Below, in pieces: positions 1 to 7,739 of a stretch of 64,000 nt of DNA. The notes under the pieces were generated by a model. It was not told where the DNA came from. It worked only from the letters and a program-made list of their open reading frames with translations, and searched no databases. Source of the DNA: an uncultured Lachnospira sp. Lineage in GTDB: Bacteria > Bacillota > Clostridia > Lachnospirales > Lachnospiraceae. The stretch is taken from the NCBI GenBank assembly GCA_910589305.1, contig CAJUTV010000008.1, positions 114,434-178,433 on the forward strand, read 5' to 3'. A program made the position numbers and the translations under genes. Position 1 is the stretch's first letter. The number at the start of each line of letters is the position of its first letter.

Positions 1-355
1 TAAAAGTAATCGGAGGAAAAGATTTTACAGGCACACCTTCATTTTTCACAGCGGACGGTGCAATTCCATGAATAGACTGAAAGGCTCTGTTAAATGCTGT
101 CGGAGAATGATAACCATACTTTTGTGCCACATCAATAATTTTGACATGACCGCCCTGCAAATCAACTGCTGCCAATGACATTTTTCTTTTTCGGATATAT
201 TCCGATAATGGCATACCTGCCATATAAGAAAACATGCGCTGAAAATGATACGCTGAACAGCAAGCAATCTGCCCAAGTTTTTCATAATCAATTTTATCTG
301 TAAGATTTTTTTCAATATAGTTCACTGCACTATTTAGTCGTTCTATCCATTCCAT
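1..355 (-). CDS. AraC-family transcriptional regulator, N-terminal part (runs off left edge)
   Basis: The leftward frame opens with MEWIERLNSAVNYIEKNLTD at an ATG preceded by AAAGGAGTG and is still open at the window edge (118 codons). It reads as the double helix-turn-helix DNA-binding domain of AraC/XylS proteins: the first HTH contains YEKLGQIACCSAYHFQRMFS and the second contains VAQKYGYHSPTAFNRAFQ followed by GIAPSAVK. The HTH is at the N terminus, as in Rob/SoxS-like proteins that carry a GyrI-like effector domain behind it; that second half would lie outside the window, so effector binding is only an inference. Another leftward frame overlaps it but lacks any domain signature. Confidence 0.85.
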   Translation of the reverse strand, partial: MEWIERLNSAVNYIEKNLTDKIDYEKLGQIACCSAYHFQRMFSYMAGMPLSEYIRKRKMSLAAVDLQGGHVKIIDVAQKYGYHSPTAFNRAFQSIHGIAPSAVKNEGVPVKSFPPITF

Positions 356-628
356 ATCTTTTCCACTCCTTTGAAACAACATTATTGTAACAGCTTCTGT
401 TTAAATAGTCCTCTCATTATATGTACAAAAAAGAGCGTTTCTTTTTCGTTTCTTTTTATCTTCAACTTTTTCTTCCAATCTCTGCAAATAGGCTTCTATT
501 CTTTCTTGTAAAACACTTTTGACATCATAAATCCATTCAAGTAAAATACTTTTGGTGGCATTTGTACTCGCCAAATCGTATGATTTTTTTGTTCAAGAGT
601 ACAACAATCAGAAAGGAGGAAAAGCATA

Positions 629-1204
629 TTGGAAATTAGCACTCAGATAAAAAAATACCGAAACCATATGAATCTTTCTCAAGAAGAATTGGCTGAAAAA
701 GTTTACGTGAGCAGACAAAGCATTTCTAATTGGGAAACAGGCAAAAATTATCCCGATATTCATAGCTTATTATTACTCAGTTCGTTATTTAATATATCTC
801 TTGACCAACTAATTAAAGGAGATGTTCAAATTATGAAAGAAGAAATTAAAGAAAGTGAAATCAAAAAATTAAATCATTACAGCACTATTTATGGTATTTT
901 ATTAACAGCAACGATATTTTCTGCTGTACCGCTCTCATCTTGGCTTGGTTTTTACGCGCTTATCCCTTGGGGGATACTGTTTGGAATAACCTTATTTTTT
1001 GCATGTAAAACCGAACAAGTTAAAAAAGAAAACCATATCAGTACCTACAAAGAAATTGTAGCATTTATGGAGGGAAAACGATTAGATGAGCTTCAAAAAC
1101 AACAAGAAATAGGAAAACGTCCTTACCAAACTTTCTTAAAAGCTTTTGTCAGTGGATTGGTTGGTCTTATCATCAGTATTATACTGTCATGGATTTTTTA
1201 TTAA
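629..1204 (+). CDS. XRE-family HTH regulator with C-terminal membrane segments
   Basis: A 191-residue protein starting at TTG, chosen because GAAAGGAGGA lies 8 bases upstream. Residues 1-65 form a Cro/C1-type helix-turn-helix (LSQEELAEKVYVSRQSISNW, then DIHSLLLLSSLFNISLDQLI). The rest has two hydrophobic stretches near residues 88-125 and another at the C terminus (about 168-190), so this is a membrane-tethered DNA-binding protein. Such regulators in Firmicutes often respond to envelope or peptide signals, which is family knowledge and not visible here. It is monocistronic, with no obvious target beside it. Confidence 0.8.
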   Translation: MEISTQIKKYRNHMNLSQEELAEKVYVSRQSISNWETGKNYPDIHSLLLLSSLFNISLDQLIKGDVQIMKEEIKESEIKKLNHYSTIYGILLTATIFSAVPLSSWLGFYALIPWGILFGITLFFACKTEQVKKENHISTYKEIVAFMEGKRLDELQKQQEIGKRPYQTFLKAFVSGLVGLIISIILSWIFY

Positions 1205-1402
1205 GTCCACATTTATAGCAAGCACAATGACCAAATAATTGTACTGCTGGGTAGAAGTTTTTATTTTGCACAAATAAGGGGACTGTCGCAGAAAAGATGT
1301 AAATAGACAAGTATTGTTTCATATTGTGTTATACATTACAACATAAAATCTTTGACTTTCTTTGCGCGATAATCCCTTTTTATCAAGCAGTTTCTTATAC
1401 AT

Positions 1403-1993
1403 TTATACACGCCAGCTCACTATATCTTCCAACTTCTTTCTTGGTCTTGCAGAAGGCGTTTCATCGGCATAACCGATTGTCATTGCTGCAATCAGTTCCC
1501 CATCAACATTTAACCAACGATTTAATTCATCATATGCAAAATAGGTATCACATATCCAAAGACTTCCTAATCCAAGCTCTGTGGCAGTCAATGTCATATT
1601 TTCCATAGCTGCACCAATAGATTGTGCATTACAAATTTCATAAATGCGCTCTTCTGCATTTAATGTGTGATGAATATTGATTCCCAATGGATTTACAACA
1701 AAAATAACAACAGGCGCTTGTTCCATAATCTGCAATGTATATACTGCTCCACTATGATACTGTATGCTTTCCGGCAAAAGCGGATTGTCTTTTTCTCGAT
1801 TTAGTCCTTTTTTCATTACTTCAAGCATGGTCTTTTTTGCTGTTCCCATAATAACCACAAACGTCCATGGCTGTCGATTTTTAGAAGACGGTGCTAGACT
1901 GCCTGCCTGTAAAATTTCCTCAATCATTGGTCTATCAACAGAAATATTTTTATACTTTCGTATACTTCGTCTATTTATTATAGCAGGTAACAT
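1403..1993 (-). CDS. Nitroreductase-family FMN oxidoreductase
   Basis: The protein (196 residues from the chosen start) has the nitroreductase signatures: the FMN-phosphate binding RRSIRKYKN motif near the N terminus, LAPSSKNRQPW, and the GAAMENMTLTATELGLGSLW helix of the C-terminal half. Members reduce nitro compounds, quinones or flavins with NAD(P)H; the substrate cannot be read. The ATG at 1993 is preferred to the one at 2011 because AAGGAA sits 7-8 bases before it; the longer form would add six residues. It lies 28 bases after the stop of the gene transcribed before it, so the two may be cotranscribed. Confidence 0.85.
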   Translation of the reverse strand: MLPAIINRRSIRKYKNISVDRPMIEEILQAGSLAPSSKNRQPWTFVVIMGTAKKTMLEVMKKGLNREKDNPLLPESIQYHSGAVYTLQIMEQAPVVIFVVNPLGINIHHTLNAEERIYEICNAQSIGAAMENMTLTATELGLGSLWICDTYFAYDELNRWLNVDGELIAAMTIGYADETPSARPRKKLEDIVSWRV

Positions 1994-2021
1994 TCTTATA
2001 TTCCTTATCATAAAACATTTT

Positions 2022-2510
2022 TTATTCGCCGTACAATTCTTTTCTTAGTTCTTTGCAAACTATAGTCATTTCTATAATATCTTCTTTTGGCATCATCTCG
2101 CTTAAATCATATTCAAGAGGTGCTGCTATAAAATCTGTGAGAACCTTATCTATCTGCTTATGTTCTTCTGGTGTAGCTGTAATACAAACATCTGGCACAT
2201 CTGCTTCTATATCTTCATCAAGTTCAAGCAAATTTACATATCCATTTACTTTACATTCCAATAGTAAAGCTGCAATATCTGTAATAAGGTCAATGGCAAA
2301 GGAAATATCTTTTTCCCAGCCTTGCGAATCTACAAACACTAAAGGAACATCTGGTTTTCTAAAATCACCTTGCAGCTTGTCTAATCCAAAATCAGAAAAG
2401 ATTTCGTTTAATGATATTTCTTTTTTTTGTTTTTCTGCTAAATAAGCTACAAACGTTAAACTGTCATCAGTACCGCCAATATAATTGCCCCAATATTTTT
2501 TGATGTACAT
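2022..2510 (-). CDS. Hypothetical acidic protein
   Basis: A 162-residue soluble protein with a good ribosome binding site (TTTGGAGG, 6-7 bases before ATG). I do not recognise the family. It is strongly acidic in its middle (LLELDEDIEADVPDVCITAT) and carries an N-terminal WGNYIGGTDDSLTFVAYLA segment of the kind seen in small immunity proteins of polymorphic toxin systems, but that resemblance is weak. No toxin gene is adjacent. The nitroreductase gene follows closely on the same strand. Confidence 0.6.
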   Translation of the reverse strand: MYIKKYWGNYIGGTDDSLTFVAYLAEKQKKEISLNEIFSDFGLDKLQGDFRKPDVPLVFVDSQGWEKDISFAIDLITDIAALLLECKVNGYVNLLELDEDIEADVPDVCITATPEEHKQIDKVLTDFIAAPLEYDLSEMMPKEDIIEMTIVCKELRKELYGE

Positions 2511-2596
2511 TTTAAACCTCCAAAATAATGATGGTGTATGTTTTGTGGTAAATAATGATGAATTTATTTTTTAATCTTTTGTATATAATATATTTT

Positions 2597-2758
2597 ATAA
2601 ATATTAATTTTTTAGGGTAGGTATTACATACAATTCCAATTTGTATGCCATATCAGATTACATGTGTCAATTCCTCTTAGGATAGGTATTACGTTAATGC
2701 TGAATATAAAATATATGACAAAGAAATATGTGTCAATTCCTCTTAGGATAGGTATTAC
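2597..2758 (-). CRISPR. CRISPR-like relic: two identical 31-base repeats plus one degenerate repeat
   Basis: Two identical 31-base units lie at 2662-2692 and 2728-2758, separated by a unique 35-base segment. A third, decayed unit (2597-2627) keeps only the last 17 bases with two differences, and is separated from the first full unit by 34 unique bases. Read on the minus strand the unit starts GTAATACC and ends GGAATTGACACAT, close to the GGAATTGAAAC end of many type I-B and III repeats, with the degenerate copy at the leader-distal end as expected. No cas gene is in the window, so it would be an orphan or remnant. Confidence 0.55.
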
Positions 2759-2781
2759 AACAGCATTTTTGCTGTTTTTTG
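2759..2781 (+). terminator. Terminator-like hairpin next to the CRISPR-like repeats
   Basis: AACAGCA and TGCTGTT pair around a short T loop and are followed by TTTTTT, the form of a rho-independent terminator on the plus strand. It abuts the last repeat with no spacer between. No plus-strand gene ends just before it. Confidence 0.5.
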
Positions 2782-2826
2782 ATTTATTATAAACCATATT
2801 CTTACCATTTTCAATTTATTTTCCCA

Positions 2827-2923
2827 AAAAGCCGGTCAACCTATTTTTTTCTATCTCCTGTATTGCCCTATTTTACTGACTTTCTTATTTTCCCTAAAAT
2901 AATGCTGAGGTTAACCGACTTTT
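2827..2923 (-). other. Long inverted repeat with a 65-base loop
   Basis: The 16-base arms at 2827-2842 and 2908-2923 pair fully on the minus strand when two G-U pairs are allowed (AAAAGUCGGUUAACCU with AGGUUGACCGGCUUUU), but carry two C-A mismatches on the plus strand. That asymmetry suggests a minus-strand transcript structure, in the 3' region of the zinc-ribbon gene. Confidence 0.45.
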
Positions 2924-2928
2924 TTATC

Positions 2929-2975
2929 CGTCAAGCAGATATTCACAATTTACTTTACTGCTTACTCTTAACCTT
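2929..2975 (-). repeat. Dispersed element family A, tail-only copy
   Basis: On the minus strand this reads AAGGTTAAGAGTAAGCAG, then AAATTGTGAATATCTGCTTGAC, matching the tail of the full copy at 26366-26523. It begins directly behind the stop of the zinc-ribbon gene and has that gene's orientation. Confidence 0.6.
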
Positions 2976-2976
2976 A

Positions 2977-3582
2977 TTATCCTTTGTTCTGCATAGTATT
3001 TAATAGTTTTACTATTTTATCTCTATGCTTTGCTGTTTTCATAAATGTAGGAAGATAATGTGACTGTGTTTTTCTCACCTTTAATTGAGCTGGCTTTTGG
3101 CGTAAATCGGCACTTAAATATTCTATCAAATATGTAAGATGTTCATGGTTTAATGCCCATACAGGTTTACCATTAAAATATGCCAAAAACCAAAGCTCCA
3201 ATCCAAAAAAAGGCTCACAGGCATTTTGAATTGAATACAATGAATAACAGCTTTCAACCTTTTTTTGAACGGCTCCTGACATGCCATATCCACAAAATGG
3301 ACAACGAACATAAAGTTTATGAAAATGCTGCTGCCTTTTTTGTGTAATATTCACTCTATAATATATTCCACACTGTTCACATTGATTATGAACTTCATAA
3401 CGATAATTTTTGCGTTCTTTTGTCATCATGTTTCCACATTTTGTACATTTAAAATAAGATAAAAGATTATCGGCTGTCACAATACCAAGCCCATTACAAT
3501 GGGGGCATTTTACATAAATACCTGATTTCATAATAGTATATACAGAATATGTACCATAATATTTGTCAACAAATCGTTTCAT
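2977..3582 (-). CDS. Zinc-ribbon protein of unknown function
   Basis: A 201-residue protein with four CxxC pairs in its first half: CPHC at about residue 26, CTKC at 46, CEQC at 68 and CPFC at 94. They would form two zinc ribbons of the type found in TFIIB-like or CxxC-rich Clostridial proteins. The C-terminal half is basic and has no recognised domain. The ribbon layout suggests nucleic acid or protein binding; that is inference. The start follows AAAGGGTA with a GGAG further upstream. Confidence 0.65.
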   Translation of the reverse strand: MKRFVDKYYGTYSVYTIMKSGIYVKCPHCNGLGIVTADNLLSYFKCTKCGNMMTKERKNYRYEVHNQCEQCGIYYRVNITQKRQQHFHKLYVRCPFCGYGMSGAVQKKVESCYSLYSIQNACEPFFGLELWFLAYFNGKPVWALNHEHLTYLIEYLSADLRQKPAQLKVRKTQSHYLPTFMKTAKHRDKIVKLLNTMQNKG

Positions 3583-3607
3583 TACCCTTTTATTCTCCTA
3601 TAAACAA

Positions 3608-3643
3608 TCAAGCGGATATCTATAATCCGCTTTTCTCTTTACT
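3608..3643 (-). terminator. Hairpin 3' of the DUF6440 gene, resembling the family A tail
   Basis: AAGCGGAT and ATCCGCTT pair around a five-base loop on the minus strand, followed by a T-rich stretch. The sequence is close to the tail hairpin of dispersed family A (GCGGATTGCGAATATCCGC), so this may be a degenerate copy serving as a terminator. Confidence 0.5.
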
Positions 3644-3689
3644 TTTAACTACATTGCTGTTTATAGTATTTTTTACGAACAAACCTAAC

Positions 3690-3878
3690 TTATTGATTAT
3701 AAAAACTTACAGGAGTAACTATTGGCTTGCCATCTTTATCTACCAAAACGGTCATGCCACAGCTTCCTGCCGAATTTGATGCTAATAGATAATTCACTCC
3801 TGTTTCTGTGTCAACAATAATTTCTCGGACATTGCTTATTCCTTGTGAATATATTTGTACAAAACGCTTTTCTGCCAT
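3690..3878 (-). CDS. DUF6440-family small protein
   Basis: A 62-residue protein opening MAEKRFVQIYSQG and containing VDTETGVNYLLASN and VLVDKDGKPIV, the pattern of the DUF6440 family common in Clostridia; its function is unknown. The ATG at 3878 is chosen because AAGGGTG lies 7 bases upstream; an in-frame ATG at 3914 would add 12 residues without a ribosome binding site. Confidence 0.75.
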   Translation of the reverse strand: MAEKRFVQIYSQGISNVREIIVDTETGVNYLLASNSAGSCGMTVLVDKDGKPIVTPVSFYNQ

Positions 3879-3951
3879 AATTGAACACCCTTTTTTAATT
3901 TTATTATAAATCATTTCTTTTAAAAATCAAATTATTTTTGTATATTTGTAT

Positions 3952-3980
3952 TTGTTGCAATCTATTTTATATGATATAAT
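3952..3980 (+). promoter_or_regulatory. Sigma-A type promoter for the P-loop kinase gene
   Basis: TTGTTG and TATAAT are separated by exactly 17 bases and lie 51 bases before the ATG at 4031. A short ACCGC/GCGGT inverted repeat follows the -10 box. Confidence 0.55.
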
Positions 3981-4030
3981 AACCGCAGTAAAACGGCGGT
4001 ATTAAAGTTTGCTTGGCAAAAAGGAATCTT

Positions 4031-4540
4031 ATGTTAAAAGTTATTGTTATCGGAAGTCCTGGTGCTGGAAAAAGCACATTTTCTCGAAAGTTAAGGGATA
4101 TTACCAATCTTCCCTTATATTATTTGGATATGCTATGGCATAAGCCTGATAAAACAAACATTTCCAGAGAAGAATTTAATACAAAACTTAATGAAATTAT
4201 TAAAAAAGAGCAATGGATTATTGATGGAAATTATCAGCGTACCCTTGAAATACGCATAAAAGAATGTGATACTATCTTTTTATTAGACTACCCTGTAGAA
4301 GTTTGTCTTTCTGGAGTACAATCTCGCATTGGAAAAAAACGAGAAGATATGTGCTGGATTGAATCGGAATTTGATGAGGAATTTCGGCAATGGATTATTG
4401 ATTTTCCAAAAAAACAACTGCCGCAAATTTATAAATTATTAAATCAATATCATAACAACAAAACCATTATCACTTTTCATTCCAGAAAAGAAGCGGACAC
4501 ATACTTCAATACAATGTTATATAAAAATCGTATTGAATAG
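4031..4540 (+). CDS. P-loop kinase, topology-modulation / adenylate kinase-like
   Basis: A 169-residue single-domain NTPase. GSPGAGKS is the Walker A loop, followed by LYYLDMLWHKPDK, the LD-W pattern typical of the FlaR or 'topology modulation' family of small adenylate-kinase-like proteins, and by WIIDGNYQRT and IFLLDYP in place of a lid and Walker B region. The substrate is unknown. The ATG at 4031 follows AAGGA by 5 bases; a TTG at 4013 would lengthen the protein by six residues without a better site. It is monocistronic and convergent with the GNAT gene. Confidence 0.75.
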   Translation: MLKVIVIGSPGAGKSTFSRKLRDITNLPLYYLDMLWHKPDKTNISREEFNTKLNEIIKKEQWIIDGNYQRTLEIRIKECDTIFLLDYPVEVCLSGVQSRIGKKREDMCWIESEFDEEFRQWIIDFPKKQLPQIYKLLNQYHNNKTIITFHSRKEADTYFNTMLYKNRIE

Positions 4541-4589
4541 GAACATAAAAAATCGTCATAATTATAATAAAAATAATAGAAACATATTT

Positions 4590-5066
4590 TCATTGCAAAT
4601 TACAGAGCATAAGGTATTCTTCGCCTTTTTCTTCGACAATTTGAAATCCGACCTTTTTGTACATTTCCACTGCAACATTTGCTTTCTGTACTGCAAGTGA
4701 TGACTGCATATAGCCTCTTTCTTTCAATACACAAAGCATTTTTTTCATCATGGCAGTTCCAATACCAAAACCTCGATATTTTTTATATAAAGAAATCGCA
4801 AAAGATGGTGTCTTATCATTAAGATGCCCATAATCGTTCATAATACGAACCCAGACGGCTCCTGCAATTTTCCCGTGCACCTCTGCAACAAAACCAATAT
4901 CATCTTTTTTCTTTCCAAAATCAGCTATATATACTTGCAATTCGGGCTGTCTAATAATAGACTTTGGCGGAGCAGTCATCCCCTTTGGTATAAATATTGC
5001 CTCATACAAAAAATCTTCCAGTAAATAATATTCTTTTTCTTCTATTTCTCTAATTTGATAATCCAT
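4590..5066 (-). CDS. GNAT-family N-acetyltransferase
   Basis: A 158-residue protein with the acetyl-CoA-binding motif A (YKKYRGFGIGTAMMKKML) near residue 95 and the GNAT end ANVAVEMYKKVGFQIVEE. It transfers an acetyl group from acetyl-CoA to an unknown amine. RBS AAAAGGT lies 6-7 bases before ATG. Nearby genes give no hint of the substrate. Confidence 0.85.
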   Translation of the reverse strand: MDYQIREIEEKEYYLLEDFLYEAIFIPKGMTAPPKSIIRQPELQVYIADFGKKKDDIGFVAEVHGKIAGAVWVRIMNDYGHLNDKTPSFAISLYKKYRGFGIGTAMMKKMLCVLKERGYMQSSLAVQKANVAVEMYKKVGFQIVEEKGEEYLMLCNLQ

Positions 5067-5126
5067 TATATACCTTTTTAAAATTTAATATTTTTATTTT
5101 TTATATATTTTATATCAATCAACTAT

Positions 5127-5603
5127 TTAGCTAATTTCTTTTTTGTGACAAAGATGGATTCCAATATGCCCTATTCCCAATAAAATAACTGCTATGATAA
5201 GCCATTGATTTTTTCCATAAACGCCTAAAAGAAAAAATGCTATAACTGGCAATGTAGCTCCTGCAACAGGTATTCCAAATAAACTGCTATAAAAATCGTT
5301 CATGGTTTTATTGCTTTTAAAATATCGAATCCAATATATTTCATAAAGAATCATTACAAAAAATGCAACTAATAATATCCATGTCCAATTAGAAATCGTA
5401 TTTATATTAAAATCATAAAAGATTAAGGATATACATGTTACCAATATTTCGCCAATTCGTTCAAAAAGCAGCAATATTTTATTTTCATTTTTTACATATT
5501 TATCATAATCTTTTGGTTTATTTTTGCTCCAAATAATATTAGGTATTATCAACATCAATAAAAATAAAAGACCTATATACGAAAATCCAAAATGTAAATT
5601 CAT
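5127..5603 (-). CDS. Hypothetical multi-pass membrane protein
   Basis: A 158-residue protein with about five hydrophobic segments (residues 8-26, 52-66, 74-92, 112-130 and 133-150). I do not recognise the family. AAGGAG sits 6 bases before the ATG. A family A tail fragment begins 23 bases upstream, inside its promoter region. Confidence 0.6.
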   Translation of the reverse strand: MNLHFGFSYIGLLFLLMLIIPNIIWSKNKPKDYDKYVKNENKILLLFERIGEILVTCISLIFYDFNINTISNWTWILLVAFFVMILYEIYWIRYFKSNKTMNDFYSSLFGIPVAGATLPVIAFFLLGVYGKNQWLIIAVILLGIGHIGIHLCHKKEIS

Positions 5604-6166
5604 TATTTCTCCTTATTGTTATTGCAGTTAAATAAATATTTGCAATCCACTTTACTGCTTACTCTCCTCTATTCATTTAAAATCTTATCGTTTAATATGT
5701 ATTAAACAATATCTTAAAAACTTATTTCAATAAGTATTATATATTATTTTTTAAAAATATAAAATAGGTTTTTTAATGTCACAAAATATAATCAACCTTT
5801 TTGTGAAAAAATACAGCAAATATGTGAAAATTTGTCTTTAATAAGACTATTATTTTTGGTATAATCAAAATGATAGACAAATAGACTTCCCTATATTTTA
5901 ATATATTTCATTATAAACTATAAATCGTTTATCAATAGGAAAAACATACTAAAAAAATAAAACAATTGCTTAAAAATGTGCATAATGTTAAATAAAATCC
6001 TTTTATGAAATTCTTTTTTATTAAAATATTTTGCAAAAATAAGCAATACTGAAGTCTATACAAATAAAATCCATTTATAATATTAAAAAATCTTAAAAAC
6101 AAAAAAATAGGTACGACATAGTCTATCAAGAAAATAGGAAGACTTCAAGAAAATTTTAAAACAAAG
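5604..6166. other. AT-rich intergenic region
   Basis: About 560 bases without a supportable gene. It holds a family A tail fragment at 5626-5672 and otherwise very AT-rich sequence. A leftward frame at 5932-6129 has no ribosome binding site and looks like chance. It probably holds the divergent promoters for the flanking genes. Confidence 0.5.
5626..5672 (-). repeat. Dispersed element family A, tail-only copy
   Basis: Minus-strand reading GAGTAAGCAGTAAAGTGG followed by ATTGCAAATATTT matches the tail of the full family A copies. Unlike most copies it lies 5' of the nearest same-strand gene. Confidence 0.5.
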
Positions 6167-6206
6167 AAAGGAGGTCTACTCGGCAAATTTTGAGTAGCAA
6201 AAAGAC
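6167..6206 (+). promoter_or_regulatory. Shine-Dalgarno and start codon bridged by a small hairpin
   Basis: AAAGGAGG (6167-6174) is 32 bases from the ATG at 6207, too far for normal initiation. Between them CTACTC (6176-6181) pairs with GAGTAG (6192-6197) around a ten-base loop. When this hairpin folds, the unpaired distance falls to about 10 bases. Folding may therefore control translation of the hemerythrin fusion gene. Confidence 0.5.
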
Positions 6207-7574
6207 ATGGGAAATCAATTAATATGGGACAAACGGCATGATATTGGCGTAGATATTATTGACAAGGAACATAGAAAACTGTTTCGTATTCTCAATAAGC
6301 TGTTCAATTTGGGTCAACAAGAGTTAAAAAGTCAGTGGGTTTGTCAAGAGGCTGTAAAATACTTTAAAGACCATGCGTTTCAGCATTTTATAGATGAGGA
6401 AAATTACATGGCATCCATTAATTATACTGGATTTGAGATGCATAAGCGTATTCATAAAAATTTTCGTGAAACAACGCTGCCTGCTCTTGAAAAAGAATTA
6501 GATTTGTCCGGCTATTCAGAGAACTCAATCAATCATTTTCTTGGTGTATGCGCAGGATGGCTAATTGGACATACATTAATAGAAGACCAAGCAATTGTAA
6601 ACGGCGACATTATAAAACAATGGCAAAATCTTTTGCCAGAGGAAGAACAAGTAGTTATGGGACAGACTATTGTCAGTCAGCTACATAATATGTTTCAGTT
6701 GGATTCACAACTTATTAGCAATTGTTATGGCGGCGAAAAATTTGGAGATGGAATTTATTATCGTTTAATTTACATCACACAAGAAAAAAAGAGATGGGAA
6801 TTTCTTTTAGTTTTTGAAGAACAACTAATTAGCAGCACCCTTAGCAATGTCATAGAAACAAAATCAAAAGCTGTAAGTGTTATGTTAATGAATGTAACAA
6901 GATATATAGCAAGACAGCTGGTAGAACATATTAAAGGACATTTTTCAGCTTTGGAGCAGTGTGAAGTCAAGGAAGAACAACTGCTAACCTATGAGCAATT
7001 CCAAAAAGTATTTGAAAAACATAGTCCACAGTTTAGCTTATTGTTTGATACTGGAAAAGGATATTTTGCATATTGTATGAACACTGTTGATATGCTCCCA
7101 AATGGAGAAATTGGAAGTTCAATTATTACAGAGAACGCTATGGCAGAAGTTGAAAAATACCTGAATGAAAATAAAGCGCGAAAAAATGCTGCAGACCAAA
7201 AAAAGAAAGTACTTGTTGTTGATGATTCAGATTTTATACTAACAATGATGCAGGAATTATTAAGTACAAATTATGAAGTAATTACAGCAACATCAGGCTT
7301 ATCTGCATTTAGAAGCATTACCCTTAACCGACCAGACTTAATTTTATTAGATTATGAGATGCCTGTCTGCAAGGGCAGTCAAATATTAGAGATGATTCGT
7401 TCTGAAGATGAATTTGCAGATATCCCCGTTATCTTTTTAACGAGCAGGGTTGACAAAGAAAGCGTCAAAAGAGTGGTTGAACTCAAACCACAAGGATATT
7501 TATCTAAATCGCTTTCACCAGAATTAATCAAAAAAGAAGTAGAACGTTTCTTTGAAAAAAGTGAAATAAAGTAA
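6207..7574 (+). CDS. Bacteriohemerythrin-CheX-like-response regulator fusion
   Basis: A 455-residue three-part protein. Residues 1-140 are a bacteriohemerythrin domain with all seven expected diiron ligands in correct spacing (H22, H60, E64, H79, H83, H122, D127). Residues 150-325 look like a CheX/CheC-type chemotaxis phosphatase fold, a weaker call. Residues 333-455 are a CheY-like receiver with acidic DD at 339-340, phosphoacceptor D382 in LLDYEMP, and a conserved T-K pair (LTS and LSKS). It plausibly couples oxygen or redox state to a phosphorelay, but no chemotaxis or kinase gene is adjacent. A bidirectional-looking terminator follows. Confidence 0.8.
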   Translation: MGNQLIWDKRHDIGVDIIDKEHRKLFRILNKLFNLGQQELKSQWVCQEAVKYFKDHAFQHFIDEENYMASINYTGFEMHKRIHKNFRETTLPALEKELDLSGYSENSINHFLGVCAGWLIGHTLIEDQAIVNGDIIKQWQNLLPEEEQVVMGQTIVSQLHNMFQLDSQLISNCYGGEKFGDGIYYRLIYITQEKKRWEFLLVFEEQLISSTLSNVIETKSKAVSVMLMNVTRYIARQLVEHIKGHFSALEQCEVKEEQLLTYEQFQKVFEKHSPQFSLLFDTGKGYFAYCMNTVDMLPNGEIGSSIITENAMAEVEKYLNENKARKNAADQKKKVLVVDDSDFILTMMQELLSTNYEVITATSGLSAFRSITLNRPDLILLDYEMPVCKGSQILEMIRSEDEFADIPVIFLTSRVDKESVKRVVELKPQGYLSKSLSPELIKKEVERFFEKSEIK

Positions 7575-7631
7575 TTTCATAACAAGAAAAAGTATTTTGA
7601 CCTGCAAATATAATAACTTGCCATAAATAGC

Positions 7632-7724
7632 CAAACTGTAAAAATGCAGTTTGAAACCCTTACTCTACAAATACAAAACCGCTGCAACTTCCATCCTGTA
7701 CAGGGATAAAAACTGCAGCGGTTT
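7632..7724. terminator. Terminator between convergent genes
   Basis: AAACCGCTGCA (from 7676) pairs with TGCAGCGGTTT (to 7724), enclosing a smaller ATCC/GGAT hairpin. A second hairpin, CAAACTG/CAGTTTG, lies at 7632-7653. The pair separates the rightward hemerythrin gene from the leftward operon ending at 7740. Confidence 0.75.
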
Positions 7725-7739
7725 ATTGCTCTTCTTACT

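Noticed and set aside
46..315. Leftward 89-codon frame at the left edge
   Set aside because: It is out of frame with the AraC-type HTH protein read through the same DNA, which has clear domain motifs and a ribosome binding site.
5932..6129. Leftward hydrophobic 65-codon frame
   Set aside because: Very AT-rich, no ribosome binding site and no family pattern; chance frame.
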